This document shows positions 5,877 to 7,449 of a stretch of 7,449 nucleotides of DNA, in pieces; the stretch's first letter is position 1, and every line of letters begins with the position of its first letter. The notes under the pieces were generated by a model that saw only the letters and a list, made by a program, of their open reading frames with translations, searched no databases and was not told the origin of the DNA. The stretch is from positions 1-7,449 of the forward strand of contig SLAO01000041.1 of the NCBI GenBank assembly GCA_007126835.1. The letters are read 5' to 3'. The DNA comes from Nitriliruptorales bacterium (GTDB lineage: Bacteria; Actinomycetota; Nitriliruptoria; Euzebyales; Egibacteraceae). The position numbers were made by a program, and so were the translations under genes.

Positions 5877-7449
5877 ATGGACGGACTTGTGGACGGGACC
5901 CTCATCGCGCTGCTGAGCGCGGGGGCAGCAGTCGCGGGGCTCATCCTCGCCGCGTACTTCTTTGGGGTGGTCAAGAAGGCCAGCCCCGGCGACGAGCGCA
6001 TGGTCGAGCTGATGGGCGCGATCCAGACCGGGGCTCGGGCGTTCCTGCGCCGCGAGTACACGTGGATCGCCGTCTTCGTCGTCGCGCTGACGGTCCTGAT
6101 CTTCGCGTTGCTTGAGTACGGGCGCCCGTGGGGGGCGATCGCCTACGTCGCCGGGGCGGTCTTCAGCGGTCTCGCCGGGTTCATCGGGATGACCGTGGCC
6201 ACGATGGCTAACGCGCGGACGGCGGAGGCGGCCAAGACCGGACCGCAGCTCGCACTGCCGCTGGCCTTCCGCGGCGGTGCCGTGATGGGCTTCAGCGTCG
6301 CCGGGCTGTCGCTGCTCGGCCTGTCGCTGTGTTACCTGTTCTTCGTCGAGATCCTCGCGGTCGACGACGCGTTCCAGGTGGTCACGGCGTACTCGCTCGG
6401 CGCTTCATCGATCGCCCTGTTCGCTCGTATCGGCGGCGGGATCTACACCAAGGCGGCTGACGTCGGCGCGGACCTCGTCGGCAAGGTCGAGGCGGGCATC
6501 CCCGAGGACGACCCACGAAACCCCGCGACCATCGCCGACAACGTCGGGGACAACGTGGGCGACGTCGCCGGCATGGGCGCCGACCTGTTCGAATCCTACG
6601 CCGGTTCGATCATCGCCCCGATCGCGCTGGCGGGGTTCGCATTCGCAGGTTTCGAGCAGTTCCAGCAGCCCGCCTTGCTGTACCCGCTGGCGATCGCGGC
6701 GTTCGGCATGCTGGCGGCCATGATCGGGGCGTTTACGGTCAAGACCAGCCCCGACGCCTCCGGCCACGCCCTGTCCAAGGCCCTGCACCGCGGCACGAAC
6801 AGCGCCGCGGTCTTGACCGTGGTGCTTGCCTTCATCCTCGGGTTCGTCTTCTTCGACGGTGTCGAGGGCGTTGACTGGTGGTGGGCGTTCCCGGTCGCCG
6901 TCGTCGCGGGGCTGTTCGTCGGCATCGGCATCGGTCGGCTGTCTGAGTACTACACCAGCGACCACTTCAAGCCCACCCGCCGCATCGCCGAGCAGAGCCA
7001 GACGGGCACGGCCACCAACATCCTCGGCGGGATCTCCACCGGCATGATGTCGGTGGCCGGCTCGGTCGTCCTCGTGGTCGTCGCCATCGCGGTGGCGTTC
7101 GTTGCCACCGAGTTCGGCGCCCCAGACATCGACAACTCGGGCATCTACGGCGTGGCGATCGCCGCGATCGGGATGCTGGCCACGCTCGGTGTCGTGGTGT
7201 CTACCGACGCCTACGGGCCGATCGCCGACAACGCCGGCGGCATCGCCGAGATGGCCCATCTCGACCCGTCCGTCCGCGAGGTCACCGACGAGCTCGACAG
7301 CCTGGGCAACACCACCGCGGCGGTCGCCAAGGGCTTTGCGATCGGCTCGGCGGTGATCACCGCGCTGGCGCTGTTCACCGCGTTCCAGCAGGCCATCGTG
7401 GCCGCAGGCGGTGAGATCTCCTTGGACATCTCGGCGGTGGACGTGTTCA
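5877..7449 (+). CDS. hppA: Membrane-bound ion-translocating pyrophosphatase, K+-dependent type; C-terminus lies beyond the right edge
   Basis: This multi-helix membrane pump couples pyrophosphate hydrolysis to export of H+ or Na+. The visible 524 residues are open throughout; family members are about 650-800 long, so the last part is missing. The catalytic region is intact: GGGIYTKAADVGADLVGK (186-203), EDDPRNP (210-216), ADNVGDNVGDVAGMGADLFE (220-239), then YGPIADNAGGIAEM (446-459). The potassium-determining site reads GNTTAAVAKG (477-486), with Ala at 481 and 484. K+-independent relatives have Lys and Thr there, so this one is predicted to need K+. E239 in LFESYAG aligns with the gate glutamate of Thermotoga-type Na+ pumps, which makes Na+ transport possible; the ion is not settled by this. 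The ATG at 5877 has GGAG 8 nt upstream. The gene is transcribed away from the DUF4349 and phn genes and has its own leader. Confidence 0.96.
   Translation, partial: MDGLVDGTLIALLSAGAAVAGLILAAYFFGVVKKASPGDERMVELMGAIQTGARAFLRREYTWIAVFVVALTVLIFALLEYGRPWGAIAYVAGAVFSGLAGFIGMTVATMANARTAEAAKTGPQLALPLAFRGGAVMGFSVAGLSLLGLSLCYLFFVEILAVDDAFQVVTAYSLGASSIALFARIGGGIYTKAADVGADLVGKVEAGIPEDDPRNPATIADNVGDNVGDVAGMGADLFESYAGSIIAPIALAGFAFAGFEQFQQPALLYPLAIAAFGMLAAMIGAFTVKTSPDASGHALSKALHRGTNSAAVLTVVLAFILGFVFFDGVEGVDWWWAFPVAVVAGLFVGIGIGRLSEYYTSDHFKPTRRIAEQSQTGTATNILGGISTGMMSVAGSVVLVVVAIAVAFVATEFGAPDIDNSGIYGVAIAAIGMLATLGVVVSTDAYGPIADNAGGIAEMAHLDPSVREVTDELDSLGNTTAAVAKGFAIGSAVITALALFTAFQQAIVAAGGEISLDISAVDVF

Noticed and set aside
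6405..7259. A 284-codon minus-strand open frame opposite hppA
   Set aside because: It lies wholly opposite conserved pyrophosphatase motifs and has an Asp/Gly/His/Arg-rich translation typical of GC-rich shadow frames.

Overview
The window comes from a very GC-rich bacterial chromosome. Gene content, actinobacterial-style GTG/ATG starts and unusually acidic secreted proteins suggest an actinobacterium, perhaps a salt- or alkali-adapted lineage such as Nitriliruptoria. That placement is inferred from composition and not proven.

Layout: six genes lie on the minus strand and one on the plus strand. From right to left on the minus strand they are: a DUF4349 membrane lipoprotein (4668-5627); a phosphonate-type ABC importer made of the binding lipoprotein phnD (3430-4539), the ATPase phnC (2557-3333) and two permeases phnE (1655-2560 and 771-1658); and an HD-domain dGTPase, dgt (1-774, cut by the left edge). 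phnC, both phnE genes and dgt are joined by successive 4-nt start/stop overlaps (GTGA, ATGA, GTGA), so they almost certainly share one mRNA. phnD is 96 nt upstream of phnC and 128 nt downstream of the DUF4349 gene. A 249-bp divergent intergenic region holds a 14-bp palindrome, a 7-bp-stem hairpin and a possible promoter. On its other side, hppA, a membrane-bound ion-pumping pyrophosphatase, runs rightwards from 5877 and is cut by the right edge.

Function: PhnD captures a phosphorus oxyanion or phosphonate outside the membrane, the two PhnE proteins form the channel, and PhnC supplies ATP hydrolysis. No C-P lyase, phosphonatase or phosphite dehydrogenase gene is in the window, so the substrate is undetermined. 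Dgt cleaves dGTP or other dNTPs to deoxynucleoside and triphosphate. HppA uses pyrophosphate to pump ions, and its motifs are of the K+-dependent type. The shared theme is phosphorus or phosphoanhydride handling, but only the phn-dgt linkage is supported by gene structure.

No RNA gene, mobile element, CRISPR array or convincing terminator was seen. Most of the window is recognisable. The more unusual points are the dGTPase coupled to a phosphonate importer, the highly acidic tether of PhnD, the K+-dependent pump signature, and the structured hppA leader. I did not find a clear case for a wholly new system.
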